Below, in pieces: positions 38,924-48,625 of a stretch of 64,000 nucleotides of DNA; the first letter of the stretch is position 1; each line of letters begins with the position of its first letter. The DNA is from PGYR01 sp034670025 (GTDB lineage: Bacteria > Bacteroidota > Ignavibacteria > Kapaibacteriales > UBA2268), in the NCBI GenBank assembly GCA_034670025.1, contig JAXMOE010000006.1, forward strand, positions 1-64,000. The letters are read 5' to 3'. The position numbers and the translations under genes are program-made. The notes under the pieces are model-generated. The model had not been told where the DNA came from. It saw only the letters and a program-made list of their open reading frames with translations, and made no database searches.

Positions 38924-41122
38924 TTGAAACAAGTTTTCTCTATAATTATATTACTTCTTGCTACCTCTGGACTGTTTGCCAAAGGAAGCTTGAAAGTCAG
39001 GGATATTGACACCAAAGAGGCGTTAATTTCCGCATCGGTTATGTTTGTAAGCTTGAATCCGAGTAAATCAGATTCTAACTACCGAAAGACTGATGCCTAT
39101 GGTGCTGTTACGGTGCCTTATGATTCGGCAGTAGCAAAAGTGTCATATTTGGGCTATGAACCGACAGAAGTGAAAGTATATAAAAGCAAGAAGAACTTTG
39201 CTTTACTTAAGCAAGTCTCCATTCTTTATTCGGAGATAGTTACCACGGGGCAATACTCTCCTACTTTGAGCACTAATTCAATTATCAAAGTTGATGTGTT
39301 AGACCGTGATTTTATTAAAAGTAAAGCTGCGAATAATCTTCGTGATTTGCTTTTGCAAGAAGGTGCAATCAACATAAACCAAGATGCCCAGCTCGGTAGT
39401 AATTTGTCTATCAATGGATTGGGTGGCGAGAACGTAAAGATTCTAGTCGATGGAATACCAGTAATTGGTAGGACTAACGGCAATATTGATTTGAGTCAAC
39501 TTAGTTTAACTAATATTGACAGAGTGGAAATAGTAAAAGGCCCTATGTCAACGCTCTACGGTACTGACGCTTTGGGTGGTGTGATAAATCTTATTTCCAA
39601 GAAGGAAAATGATGACAATATATCTGCTAATGCAAGGGGAATGTACGAGTCTGTTGGTAGGTATAACTTAGATATTGGTCTTAGCAGTAGCTTTGGCGAT
39701 AGCTATGCGAGTTTGAATTTGGGTCGTCACTTTTTTGGTGGCTTTGCTCCGACTGATAATTCTCGCTCTAAGCTTTGGAAACCCAAAGAGCAATACTTTG
39801 CTGATGTTGACTTGAAGACGGCTTATGATGGAATAGATATTCGTTATAAAGGTAGTTATTTCGATGAGTTTCTGCTATCTAAAGGCAGCCCAATTGCTCC
39901 TTATTTCGAGGGTGCGTATGACAATAAGTATAGCACAAATAGGTTCAACAATGCTGTATTTGTATCAAAACAATTAGCTAACAATAAGAATTATAATTTC
40001 TCATTTTCTCATTCGGATTACACAAGAGTAAGAAATACTTATTTCAAAGATTTAGTAACATTAGAAGAAGTATTGACTGGTGACGATTCGGAGCAAGATA
40101 CGACGGAGTTTAACTCTATAAATATTCGTGCTGCATTTTTCGATGAGTTTTTGAATGATAATCTTGGCTACAATGTAGGTATAGATTTCAATTTGGACAA
40201 TGGTACTGGTGGTAGAATAGAGGGCACACCTGTAATCAATGATTATGCTGCTTATATTTCGACTAAGTATATAATCGACGATTTGTTTACAATCCAACCA
40301 GCTATGCGTTTTATATATAACACCAAGTATGACGCTCCACTAATACCTGCCTTAAATATAATGTCCGACCTTACTGATGAGCTGACAGTTCGTGCTTCTT
40401 ATGCCAAAGGGTTCCGTGCTCCATCGCTCAAAGAGCTTTTCTTCTTTTTCGTAGATGCTAGCCACAATATCCAAGGCAATGAGGATTTGAATGCTGAAAG
40501 TTCTGATGCTTTCAATTTGGGATTTGCTTACACTTTGGTAAATAATAAACGGGTGTTGAAATTTGAGCCGAATTTCTATTTCAACTCAATTCAGAATAAG
40601 ATTACTTTGGCTAATATAAAAGGCGATTTGTTTACTTATGTAAATATTGGTCAACACCGAACAATTGGGACAAACACTACTCTAAAGTATATATATGATG
40701 ACTTTTATAATAAAATTGGGTTCAACTATATTGGTACTGAAAACTTTATAGAAGGTAAGTCAAATGGTGTGCAATACACACCTGAAGTGACTTTCAACTC
40801 ATCGTGGGATTCTGACTTGTGGGATTTGAAATTTTCGGTGTTCTATAAGTTCACTGGTAAAGCACCTGGCTTTATACTCAACGACGAAGAAGAGATAGAG
40901 AACTTCACAATAGATTCATTCCACAATATGGACTTTACTATTATGAGAAAGTTTGAAGATTTGGGTTTGTCATTCTCGGTTGGTGCAATCAATGTGTTCG
41001 ATGTAACGACAGTGAATAGCAATCAGATAATACAGGGCGGACAAGGGCATTCGGGCGGTACGACGTCGCTACCAGTGGGGTACGGGAGAACTGTTTTTGC
41101 AAAATTTGATTTGGATATATAG
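38924..41122 (+). CDS. hmuR: TonB-dependent heme receptor, HmuR-like
   Basis: This 732-residue protein starts at TTG (38924). A signal peptide (about 1-19) is followed by a carboxypeptidase-like beta domain (about 20-95), the plug (KVDVLDRDFIK... KGPMSTLYGTDALGGVINLIS) and a 22-strand-type barrel. NPNL-type heme-receptor motifs are not sharp, but the FRAPSLKELFFFF segment matches the FRAP(x)LkElyf signature of heme/hemoglobin and siderophore receptors. Together with HmuY-like proteins and HmuS around it, heme uptake is the best call. Confidence 0.88.
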   Translation: MKQVFSIIILLLATSGLFAKGSLKVRDIDTKEALISASVMFVSLNPSKSDSNYRKTDAYGAVTVPYDSAVAKVSYLGYEPTEVKVYKSKKNFALLKQVSILYSEIVTTGQYSPTLSTNSIIKVDVLDRDFIKSKAANNLRDLLLQEGAININQDAQLGSNLSINGLGGENVKILVDGIPVIGRTNGNIDLSQLSLTNIDRVEIVKGPMSTLYGTDALGGVINLISKKENDDNISANARGMYESVGRYNLDIGLSSSFGDSYASLNLGRHFFGGFAPTDNSRSKLWKPKEQYFADVDLKTAYDGIDIRYKGSYFDEFLLSKGSPIAPYFEGAYDNKYSTNRFNNAVFVSKQLANNKNYNFSFSHSDYTRVRNTYFKDLVTLEEVLTGDDSEQDTTEFNSINIRAAFFDEFLNDNLGYNVGIDFNLDNGTGGRIEGTPVINDYAAYISTKYIIDDLFTIQPAMRFIYNTKYDAPLIPALNIMSDLTDELTVRASYAKGFRAPSLKELFFFFVDASHNIQGNEDLNAESSDAFNLGFAYTLVNNKRVLKFEPNFYFNSIQNKITLANIKGDLFTYVNIGQHRTIGTNTTLKYIYDDFYNKIGFNYIGTENFIEGKSNGVQYTPEVTFNSSWDSDLWDLKFSVFYKFTGKAPGFILNDEEEIENFTIDSFHNMDFTIMRKFEDLGLSFSVGAINVFDVTTVNSNQIIQGGQGHSGGTTSLPVGYGRTVFAKFDLDI

Positions 41123-42130
41123 ATGAAAAAAATATTGTTAATACTTCTGCCTGTTGCTTTGTTACTTACCTCTTGTTTCGATGAAGACATAGCTGTAACT
41201 CCTCTGCAAAGGGGTGATGTGCAGTCGAGTCAAGTCGAAATGAATAAGAGATATGAAAATCAGATATATTTTGATTTACATACCAATTCTGTGGTGAGTA
41301 CTAATAAATATGGTGAGTGGGACTTAGGTTTCCAAGCTTACGATAGTTGCTATATCAGACTTAATTCTGCTAGGATAATGGCTGTGCAGGATTTGGGCAA
41401 GGTAGATTTTGCTTCTGTTACAAGTGAATCAGATGAGATTGATTATAAAAGAGATGTACCCAGTGGCAACAGAGATTCTATGGCAATTGGGAAATGGTGG
41501 ACTGAAAAAGATGGTGAAATAATAAGTAAGGAACATGTATATATTATTGATAGAAACAGAAGCCACGACCGAACAGAAGGTGGTCTAAGAAAAATGAAAG
41601 TTTTATCAGCGGATGAAGATATATGTACGTTCATATTCGCTGAGTTAAGTTCTAATCAGATTGATACTGTTGTAGTACCAAGAAATGAAATGCACAACTA
41701 CATAACTGTATCACTTGATGGAAAAGGAAGTATAACAAACCTGCAACCGGAATCAGATGAATGGGATTTGCTCTTTACTCAGTACACAGAATTGTTCGAT
41801 GTGCCTGGTTTTGAGGTTTATCCTGTCAGAGGTGTATTAATCAATAGTAGATATTGTGAAGTAGTGGAAGCAGATAGTACAATTACTTTCGATGAGCTCA
41901 CAAGCGAATCAATAAACGAGTATGTATTTACTAATCGAAAAGATGTCATTGGTTACGGTTGGAAGCAACCTGATATTAATACAGGGGTTTACACAGTCAA
42001 TCCTTTAAAAAAATATATTATACGAGACACAGAAGGGTTCTACTTTAAATTAAGATTCATTGGTTTTAATAAAATCATAGATGGAAGAGCTGAAAGAGGC
42101 TATCCTGAATTTGAAATAAAATTATTATAA
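41123..42130 (+). CDS. HmuY-like lipoprotein
   Basis: This 335-residue protein begins immediately after the receptor stop. It has a lipobox LLTSC (Cys about 18) followed by acidic residues. The pattern QIYFDLHTNSVVS...EWDLGFQAYDS and a later DEWDLLFTQYTELF are the W-D-L-F type motifs of HmuY heme-binding proteins, again in two halves. It is probably a surface lipoprotein that hands heme to the receptor. It is a second, lipid-anchored counterpart of the T9SS-tagged protein at 37618. Confidence 0.75.
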   Translation: MKKILLILLPVALLLTSCFDEDIAVTPLQRGDVQSSQVEMNKRYENQIYFDLHTNSVVSTNKYGEWDLGFQAYDSCYIRLNSARIMAVQDLGKVDFASVTSESDEIDYKRDVPSGNRDSMAIGKWWTEKDGEIISKEHVYIIDRNRSHDRTEGGLRKMKVLSADEDICTFIFAELSSNQIDTVVVPRNEMHNYITVSLDGKGSITNLQPESDEWDLLFTQYTELFDVPGFEVYPVRGVLINSRYCEVVEADSTITFDELTSESINEYVFTNRKDVIGYGWKQPDINTGVYTVNPLKKYIIRDTEGFYFKLRFIGFNKIIDGRAERGYPEFEIKLL

Positions 42131-42144
42131 GAAGAGATTAAATC

Positions 42145-43182
42145 ATGTCAGTAACAACATTGAAAGAACAATACGAAGAGATAAAAGCGAACAATCCTGG
42201 TTTGAGAATCAAAGATTATGCTGACCTATTAAAGATCAGTGAATTGGAGCTATTGGCTTCGGGGCTGCACGATAAGGCAACAAAGTTAGAAAATAAACCA
42301 GTTGAGATATACAAACACTTGCCTGAGTTAGGTAAGCTAATGGTATTAACTCGCAATGAGTCTGCCGTACACGAACGCAAAGGTGTATTCAATGAAGTGC
42401 AAGTCCACGGTACAATGGGTCTGATTGTTGGAGCAGACATTGATTTGAGGATTTTCTTTGATCACTGGAAGTATGTTTACAATGTTGAGAAAGAGCACAG
42501 AGGCAAACAGCTTAGGTCTATCCAGTTTTTCAATAAATATGGCAAGGCAGCACAGAAAGTGTACTTAACCGACGAAAGCAATGAAGAGGCATACAGAATG
42601 CTGATTGACGGCTTCAAATCTGATAGCAGTGGCATTCCCACTGTAGAAAAGGGTGCAAAGCCGAAGAATTATAATAATGTTGATGATATTGATTTTGATA
42701 AAGCGTTCAGAGATTGGGAAAAGTTAGATGATACTCACAACTTCCAAGCGATATTGGATAGTCAAAACATCAGGAGATATGATTTGATCAAACGTGCACC
42801 CGATGAGCTTGCTTACCGTGTGCCGAATGATGCAGTGATTGATATACTTTACTCTGCTGTGGAGACCGAAACTCCGATTATGGTATTCGTTGCCAATGAT
42901 GATTTGGTACAGATTCACACAGGGGAAGTGAAGAACATTAGATTAATTGAAAATTGGACTAATGTGATGGACGAAGATTTCAATCTTCATCTTCGCAATG
43001 ATTTGGTTGCAGAATCGTATGTAGTAAAAAAACAAGGCGACGCTGGTGGGGTAATTACTTCATTGGAATTGTATGATATGGATGGCGAGCTTGCTATCAC
43101 TTTCTTCGGTAAAAGAAAGCCAGGAATACCTGAGCTGGAAAGTTGGAGAGAGATAATCGGTAAATTAGAAAAAGCGGATTAG
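42145..43182 (+). CDS. hmuS: HmuS/HemS/ChuS-family hemin-degrading protein
   Basis: This 345-residue cytoplasmic protein consists of two related halves, as in HemS/ChuS. The first has LGKLMVLTRNESAVHERKG and the second has NDDLVQIHTGEVKNI. A conserved heme-ligand histidine is expected in the second half near the HTG motif. The family binds heme and frees iron or trafficks it. It starts 14 bases after the lipoprotein gene, inside the heme operon. Confidence 0.9.
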   Translation: MSVTTLKEQYEEIKANNPGLRIKDYADLLKISELELLASGLHDKATKLENKPVEIYKHLPELGKLMVLTRNESAVHERKGVFNEVQVHGTMGLIVGADIDLRIFFDHWKYVYNVEKEHRGKQLRSIQFFNKYGKAAQKVYLTDESNEEAYRMLIDGFKSDSSGIPTVEKGAKPKNYNNVDDIDFDKAFRDWEKLDDTHNFQAILDSQNIRRYDLIKRAPDELAYRVPNDAVIDILYSAVETETPIMVFVANDDLVQIHTGEVKNIRLIENWTNVMDEDFNLHLRNDLVAESYVVKKQGDAGGVITSLELYDMDGELAITFFGKRKPGIPELESWREIIGKLEKAD

Positions 43183-43186
43183 AGTT

Positions 43187-43522
43187 ATGAGTAAGATGAA
43201 TAAAATAATCGATGTGCTAAAAGAAAGGTGGGGAGTAAACACTGTATTCGATGTAGTGGTTATACTAATTGTGTTTGCTATTACTGGCTTTCTTTCTCTA
43301 TTTGTGAGCAATTTTGTGTTCGAGACATTGAATCTAACTTCAGCCGACCCCTTTTGGCTGAGAGCAGTAGTCTATATCTTTACGGTATTGCCTGCCTACC
43401 AAGTGATACTGTTTGTAGTAGGTACTTTGCTGGGACAAGGCAAATTCGTTCGTGGTTTCTTGAAAATGATGTTCGGACGGATGATGTTTTGGAAGAAAAA
43501 AGATAAAACAAAGGAAGTATAG
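43187..43522 (+). CDS. small membrane protein (DUF6787-like) of the heme operon
   Basis: This 111-residue protein has two to three membrane segments (about 22-44, 60-85) and a very basic C-terminus ending KKKDKTKEV. It begins four bases after hmuS. Similar small proteins with LKERWGVN... and GQGKFVRGFLKMMFGRM occur next to heme genes in Bacteroidota; the function is unknown. The family name is from memory and not certain. Confidence 0.65.
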   Translation: MSKMNKIIDVLKERWGVNTVFDVVVILIVFAITGFLSLFVSNFVFETLNLTSADPFWLRAVVYIFTVLPAYQVILFVVGTLLGQGKFVRGFLKMMFGRMMFWKKKDKTKEV

Positions 43523-43597
43523 TTATCTATTAAAAGTACCATTTCCCAAAAATTTGTTAATTTGTAGTTTCAACTCACAATCGATTTGGTAAAAGCT

Positions 43598-44332
43598 ATG
43601 AATAAACTATACTACTTAGGTGTCGCTATCCTTGCGGCAATACTTTTGGTGTCCTGTTCAGATGACGACAATTCGACCAACCCAGATGATGACACAACAG
43701 AGAAATTCGAATTTCCACTAAAAAGAGGAAACGAATGGGTTTATGAAGAAGTATTCTACGACAACGACGGTGTAGAAGGTGATAAGTCTGGAAATGAGAG
43801 AAGCGTTACCGTAGGCGAAACAGTTACACTCTATGGTGAAGATGGATATATGATTACCACAAATATTATCTATGCCGCTGCCGGCGGAGCTGTTGCAGCA
43901 AAAAAATACGCTTATGTGGACGACAAGGGTTATTACGAATACGACCCGAGTTTTTTTAATAAGTTGGAAGAAGCTGACCCAGAAGTGGAAAGAGAATGGG
44001 TAAAGTTATTTGGGATAGGTCAGGAAAGTTGGACTGCCTATAGCTACAGCAAACAAGCGTCAGTTCAAGATTCTCACGAAGTAAACGAAGCTAATATAAC
44101 CGTAAAGTATGAAGGGAAGAAGGAACTGACTTCTATTGATAGTACCACTATTACGGTTGATATATATACGGTAACTACTTATTATCATATAGACACACCA
44201 GAAAATACTTATACTGAAAGCTCAACTCGCACCTATTATATTCACAAAGATTACGGTATCATCTCTGACCGAGAAGTACAGACTGGTGGCAATGGGGCGT
44301 GGGGCTGGAAATTAAAAAACAAGAATTTTTAA
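43598..44332 (+). CDS. lipoprotein, paralogue of the next gene
   Basis: I choose ATG 43598 (MNKLYYLGVAILAA), giving 244 residues; an in-frame GTG 12 bases earlier is less likely. The lipobox is LVSC followed by SDDDNS, an acidic surface-export-type signal. The mature part begins with FPLKRGNEWVYEE and is beta-rich. It shares this G-N-x-W-x-Y start with the following lipoprotein. No family is recognised. Confidence 0.75.
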   Translation: MNKLYYLGVAILAAILLVSCSDDDNSTNPDDDTTEKFEFPLKRGNEWVYEEVFYDNDGVEGDKSGNERSVTVGETVTLYGEDGYMITTNIIYAAAGGAVAAKKYAYVDDKGYYEYDPSFFNKLEEADPEVEREWVKLFGIGQESWTAYSYSKQASVQDSHEVNEANITVKYEGKKELTSIDSTTITVDIYTVTTYYHIDTPENTYTESSTRTYYIHKDYGIISDREVQTGGNGAWGWKLKNKNF

Positions 44333-44354
44333 ATAACTATAACATAAATATCTC

Positions 44355-45083
44355 ATGAAAAACATACTTTCAATTCTAATAATAACAATCATAGCTACTT
44401 TGAGCTACTCATGTGGCAGCGACAATGGCGTGGAAACAATTAAGAATAGTAATGACAAAGATCATTCGTTCGAATTAATACAAGGCAACCAATGGAGCTA
44501 TGATATAGCTTCTGGAGTTGCACGCGATAGTATTGATATTGAATTTGCTTCAATCGCTAGTGTTGGTACACCTGATAATATTGGAGGAAAAGAATGCTTT
44601 AAAGTTAATGATTTCCGAAGAGCATTTAAATACACTTCGTTTGCGACTGCGGATTTTGCTTATACGGACAAAGATGGCTATTATATCTATTCTGATATGA
44701 CGAGCGGAAATGTAAACTCACTATATCTATTTGGTGATAGATGGTTAAAGTTAATAGATTTTAAAAACTTGAACTGGGACATTGTTGACACAACTACAAA
44801 TATTATGGTAGAGGGTCAGGAACATGAAATAAATATCAGTCTGTCTGGCAAAAGATTGGAAGTTTTAGATGTTTATTACAAAGGTAAAGTTTACAGAGGC
44901 CTGAAAACAGAGCTACACATGAAAAGTTCATCTAAGAATTTGGTCACTTTTGAAACTGTAAGAGTCAATAATAAAACAGAAACAATTTCAGTAGCCGAGA
45001 TTGGTATTTATCAAACCAAATCGTACACACCAGGCAATCCCGTTAGTTACTTTAGCATATTGACGAATGAGAAATTAAATTAA
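44355..45083 (+). CDS. lipoprotein, paralogue of the previous gene
   Basis: This 242-residue protein has a lipobox LSYSC (Cys about 20) followed by GSDNG. The mature part starts FELIQGNQWSYD, matching the neighbour's FPLKRGNEWVYE, and has similar later features (GKRLEVLDVYYKGK, Y-x-T-K-S near the end). The two are probably a tandem duplication that has diverged widely. They are 22 bases apart, so co-transcription is likely. The function is unknown. Confidence 0.75.
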   Translation: MKNILSILIITIIATLSYSCGSDNGVETIKNSNDKDHSFELIQGNQWSYDIASGVARDSIDIEFASIASVGTPDNIGGKECFKVNDFRRAFKYTSFATADFAYTDKDGYYIYSDMTSGNVNSLYLFGDRWLKLIDFKNLNWDIVDTTTNIMVEGQEHEINISLSGKRLEVLDVYYKGKVYRGLKTELHMKSSSKNLVTFETVRVNNKTETISVAEIGIYQTKSYTPGNPVSYFSILTNEKLN

Positions 45084-45133
45084 GGTGTGGGGGAAACCCA
45101 CACTTAATAAAATAGTTTATTTTATTAAGTGTG
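45080..45133 (+). terminator. two mutually exclusive hairpins
   Basis: Hairpin 1 (45080-45106) pairs GTGTGGG with CCCACAC, plus flanking TTAA on both sides. Hairpin 2 (45099-45133) pairs CACACTTAATAAAATA perfectly with its complement over a 3-base loop. They share the CACACTTAA segment, so only one can form at a time. It may be a terminator or an attenuator; there is no long T run. Confidence 0.5.
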
Positions 45134-45226
45134 CTAATAATAGCAATTGAGAATTTTTATAATTGAACACTAGCTATATTTAGCTAACTTTGTTTTCATT
45201 ATATATTACACATTCCTATTGTTTAA

Positions 45227-46657
45227 ATGCCCAAAAACACTCCAAAACTAAAAGAAATTTCACCTATTGCAAAAAAGTCACTTTGGGCTAACTTAGTCGA
45301 TGCCATAAAAGGCACAGAAGCAGACTACACTCAAATTAGCATTCGCAAAGCAATATTCTTGCTTGCAATTCCTATGATTTTGGAATTGGTTATGGAATCT
45401 GTGTTTGCGGTTGTAGATATTTACTTTGTCGGCAAACTGGGTGCTTCTGCTATTGCAACTGTGGGGCTTACAGAAACTTATTTATTTATTCTATATTCTG
45501 TTGCTATGGGGTTGGCTATGGCTGTTTCAGCAATAATTGCGCGCAGGACAGGGGAAGGCAACACAAGTGATTCGGGTACAGCGGCTTTTCAAGCAATTAT
45601 TGTTGCACTTATTGCATCTATTCCGCTTACTATTGCTGGTGCATTCTTTTCCAAAGAACTGTTAGAACTAATGGGTGCTGATGCTTGGAGCATAAATGTA
45701 GGGTATAAATATACCCAATATATGCTTGGTGGTAACGCCGTAATAGTTTTACTTTTTGTTATCAATGCAGTTTTCCGTGGTGCCGGAGATGCTGCAATTG
45801 CTATGCGTGTACTTTGGTTAGCTAATATAGTAAATATGATTTTAGATCCGATATTGATATTTGGATTTGGCCCAATTCCTGCTCTTGGAATTGAAGGAGC
45901 AGCTATAGCGACCAACATTGGTCGCGGGCTTGGAGTTTCGGCACAGCTTTGGATTTTGGTCAAGGGGGGTAAACACATACAGCTGTCAGCCAAACAGGTC
46001 TATATTGACACTAAGATTATGTTGAACATAGTCAAGACGTCGTTAGGTGGCATAGGTCAGATGATTATTTCTATGAGTTCGTGGATATTCCTGCTACGAA
46101 TATTGTCTGAATTAGGAAGCGAAACTGTTGCTGGTTCTACTATTGCCCTCAGAATTATGATGTTCACACTTATGCCAGCTTGGGGACTTTCCAACGCTGC
46201 TGCTACATTAGTTGGTCAGAATTTAGGGGCTGGTAAGCCAGAGAGGGCAGAAAAATCAGTTTGGAAAATAGGGTATTACAATATGATATTCTTGGTAATT
46301 GTTTCAATTGGCTATTACATTTTTAACTATGAGCTAATGGGTCTTTTTACAGAAGATGCTAAGGTGATTGAAGTTGGTGCTGAGTGGCTTAGGATTATGT
46401 CCTATGGGTATTTTGTATATGGATGGTGGATGGTGTCGGTACAAGCGTTCAACGGCTCAGGAGACACTACAACCCCTACTAAGATTAATGTAGTGTTCTT
46501 TTGGTTGTTTCAAATACCTCTGGCCTATCTTCTTGCCATTGAATACAATTGGCAACAATCGGGCGTGTTCTGGGGTATGTTTATTTCAGAAATCGCTGTT
46601 GGTCTTTTTACACTGTGGTTGTTCACCAAAGGGAAATGGAAGCAGACAAAAGTCTAA
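45227..46657 (+). CDS. MATE-family efflux transporter
   Basis: This 476-residue protein has 12 predicted membrane helices in two halves. It shows MATE features: AIFLLAIPMILELVMESVFAVVDIYFVGKLG at helix 1-2, ETYLFILYSVAMGLAMAVSAIIAR, and the second-half TLVGQNLGAGKPERAEKSVWK. It exports cationic or lipophilic compounds using Na+ or H+ gradients; the substrate is unknown. It has a short soluble N-terminus of about 35 residues. It is monocistronic. Confidence 0.93.
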   Translation: MPKNTPKLKEISPIAKKSLWANLVDAIKGTEADYTQISIRKAIFLLAIPMILELVMESVFAVVDIYFVGKLGASAIATVGLTETYLFILYSVAMGLAMAVSAIIARRTGEGNTSDSGTAAFQAIIVALIASIPLTIAGAFFSKELLELMGADAWSINVGYKYTQYMLGGNAVIVLLFVINAVFRGAGDAAIAMRVLWLANIVNMILDPILIFGFGPIPALGIEGAAIATNIGRGLGVSAQLWILVKGGKHIQLSAKQVYIDTKIMLNIVKTSLGGIGQMIISMSSWIFLLRILSELGSETVAGSTIALRIMMFTLMPAWGLSNAAATLVGQNLGAGKPERAEKSVWKIGYYNMIFLVIVSIGYYIFNYELMGLFTEDAKVIEVGAEWLRIMSYGYFVYGWWMVSVQAFNGSGDTTTPTKINVVFFWLFQIPLAYLLAIEYNWQQSGVFWGMFISEIAVGLFTLWLFTKGKWKQTKV

Positions 46658-46694
46658 TTACTATTCCAACACCTCAGATTAGAATTAAGTCTTG

Positions 46695-47504
46695 TTACCC
46701 TCTTTCCAAGATATAAGATGCTTCCAATGTAAAGTATTTGCGGATGAAAGGAATCTTAGCCAAACCATTTATTTTTAAACTCGGTAGTCCGAATTTCATT
46801 TTGAATACAGGTCGGAGGAAGTAAAATTCCTTCTCTACTACTTTTAGTCCTGCGTCTTTTGCAGCTTGCTCAAACTTAGGTATAGTTAATCGTATGCGGT
46901 GTATTCTATTTGCTTCCACTATGTCAGCTTTTACACCTTTTTCAATAAATTTGTTGAATGTCTTTTTGGAAAACAGATGTGTGTAAGGAAACTTACCGCC
47001 AGTGCTTTTTACTGTGTGTTGGTGACCACCATAAGGCGAGTGGAATGGAGGAAAAGTAACGAACAGCTTGCCGTCGTCTTTCATTATCATTTTTATATTC
47101 GACAGTGCAGCCGTGGGGTCATCCAGATGCTCGATAACGTCACGCAACAGCACCAAATCGAACTCACTTTGCCACTCAGCTGGTGGTTGCTGGGTAACTA
47201 TGTCGTGGGTTGTGTATTGCAAATCCAAATCGCCCAGACCAGCTATGTAGCTCCCTTTGTCCAATCTGACTTGAGCTATGTCCGTGCCGAGTCCTGCTCT
47301 GGCACCAGCTTCCATAAATGCAGCGAGTACGCCGCCCTCGGCACTGCCGACTTCTGCTACTCGATTGCCTTTGGCAAACAGCCCTTTGTCAGTGAGGTAA
47401 GGCACTATAAAGTCATGACCTAAGTCAAACATATAGTTCCAGTAATACTTATCTTGGTCTGTTAATTTCTCGTCCTTATTGACAATTTCTCTTATTTTTG
47501 ACAT
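46695..47504 (-). CDS. SAM-dependent class I methyltransferase
   Basis: This 269-residue protein shows motif I VAEVGSAEGGVLAAF (SAM binding), the post-I acid in GLGTDIA, and LVLLRDVIEHLDDP followed by LFVTFPPFHSPYGGHQH. This matches small-molecule or glycan-type methyltransferases (Methyltransf_11/23). The substrate is unknown. The integrated element begins about 90 bases upstream of its start, so the insertion may have changed its promoter. A glycosyltransferase lies on the other side of the element, and the two may once have been neighbours in a glycan cluster. Confidence 0.85.
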   Translation of the reverse strand: MSKIREIVNKDEKLTDQDKYYWNYMFDLGHDFIVPYLTDKGLFAKGNRVAEVGSAEGGVLAAFMEAGARAGLGTDIAQVRLDKGSYIAGLGDLDLQYTTHDIVTQQPPAEWQSEFDLVLLRDVIEHLDDPTAALSNIKMIMKDDGKLFVTFPPFHSPYGGHQHTVKSTGGKFPYTHLFSKKTFNKFIEKGVKADIVEANRIHRIRLTIPKFEQAAKDAGLKVVEKEFYFLRPVFKMKFGLPSLKINGLAKIPFIRKYFTLEASYILERG

Positions 47505-47579
47505 AAATGTTATTTCTTGTTTTGTTTCTCTGTAATTACTTATTTTACAACGCTTTAATCATTTTCTTAGTTTGCTATG

Positions 47580-47605
47580 TAGTACACAATGTAGGACACT
47601 TTTAT
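47580..47605. other. attL: attL: tandem box at the left end
   Basis: TAGTACACAATG (47580-47591) is followed directly by TAGGACACTTTTAT (47592-47605). The second box and two bases before it are identical to the right end. The first box is a weaker copy of the same 12-mer, so the site is a degenerate tandem pair. Confidence 0.7.
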
Positions 47606-47634
47606 AAGGTTTATCTTAATTAATGCTTGTTTAC

Positions 47635-48570
47635 TTAATCTATGAATTTAAAATTATTCATTACAGCTAATGTTAAAATTTTTGATTTTCTACTGATCAA
47701 GTCAGTATTACCTACTAAATCAATTTGTGTTTTGAAGTAAGATTTTAGACTTTCAAAACCAATTGAATATGTTTCACTATCAAGTATATGATCTTTTTTC
47801 TTAGAGTTCTTAGTGCCATTATTTACCCTGTAAACCTTATCCGTTTCATTAGCAAAGTCAAATAAATAACTTTCATATTCAGCAAGTTCCTTAACCAAAT
47901 AAAGAGCGTTTGAAAGTCGTTGGTAAAGTTCATTTGTTGTTATTGGTGGCTCATCATATTCAGCATTATTTTTATTGTAGTTAGGGTCTAATTTCAGACT
48001 AGTGAAATTATTATCTTTGTTAGCTTCAGGGTTTGTAAGCAAGTCAACTAACTTACCAGAATTTTCAATATACTTACAAACTAACTTATAACTATCATTA
48101 TCAATTACATAGCTCAAAGATTTGAATATATCGGAATATATGATTTTTGATTTGAGTGCTTTTACTGAATATTCTCTATAGATTAATCGTTGTATTGATA
48201 AGGATTTTTCAAAATCCTTAAAAGTGTTTTCAACTTCAGAAACCCCCTCCGCTTCTAATAACCATTCAGAACCTAGACCAAATTCTTTTTTTCCAATATC
48301 CTTATAAGTAGCTATTAATACTTCATTATCATAATTATCAGCTTCAGAGTCATTAAAGAATTGTCTTTTCATAGAACCCTTGCCAGATAGAAGCCAATCA
48401 ATACTGTAACCTAAATCATAAAGTTTTGATAACACATCATAATTAGGTTTTTGCTTCCCAGAAGTGTAGCCATTAACAGTAACTTTTGAAATATCTAATT
48501 GCCTTGCTAAATCACTTTGAGAATCAAACACCTTTGTTGCTAAATAATTTATTCTTTCAACAAAATTCAT
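47635..48570 (-). CDS. XRE-type phage-like repressor
   Basis: This 311-residue protein has an N-terminal helix-turn-helix (about 15-65) with QSDLARQLDISKVTVNGYTSGKQKPN, followed by GYSIDWLLSGKGSM. That is the Bacteroidota form of phage CI/Xre repressors. The remaining 230 residues are helical and acidic, with no S24 peptidase Ser-Lys signature, so RecA-driven self-cleavage is unlikely. It is divergent from the excisionase-like genes and probably controls that promoter. It is the leftmost element gene. Confidence 0.8.
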   Translation of the reverse strand: MNFVERINYLATKVFDSQSDLARQLDISKVTVNGYTSGKQKPNYDVLSKLYDLGYSIDWLLSGKGSMKRQFFNDSEADNYDNEVLIATYKDIGKKEFGLGSEWLLEAEGVSEVENTFKDFEKSLSIQRLIYREYSVKALKSKIIYSDIFKSLSYVIDNDSYKLVCKYIENSGKLVDLLTNPEANKDNNFTSLKLDPNYNKNNAEYDEPPITTNELYQRLSNALYLVKELAEYESYLFDFANETDKVYRVNNGTKNSKKKDHILDSETYSIGFESLKSYFKTQIDLVGNTDLISRKSKILTLAVMNNFKFID

Positions 48571-48609
48571 TTTTTATCTCTTTTTATTTGGAACATATAA
48601 AATTTTTCA

Positions 48610-48625
48610 CTTACTTTGCAGTAAG
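48610..48625. promoter_or_regulatory. candidate repressor operator
   Basis: CTTACT-TTGC-AGTAAG is a perfect inverted repeat, flanked by T and A runs that extend the symmetry. It lies 40 bases upstream of the repressor start, in the gap that divides it from the rightward genes. Confidence 0.45.
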
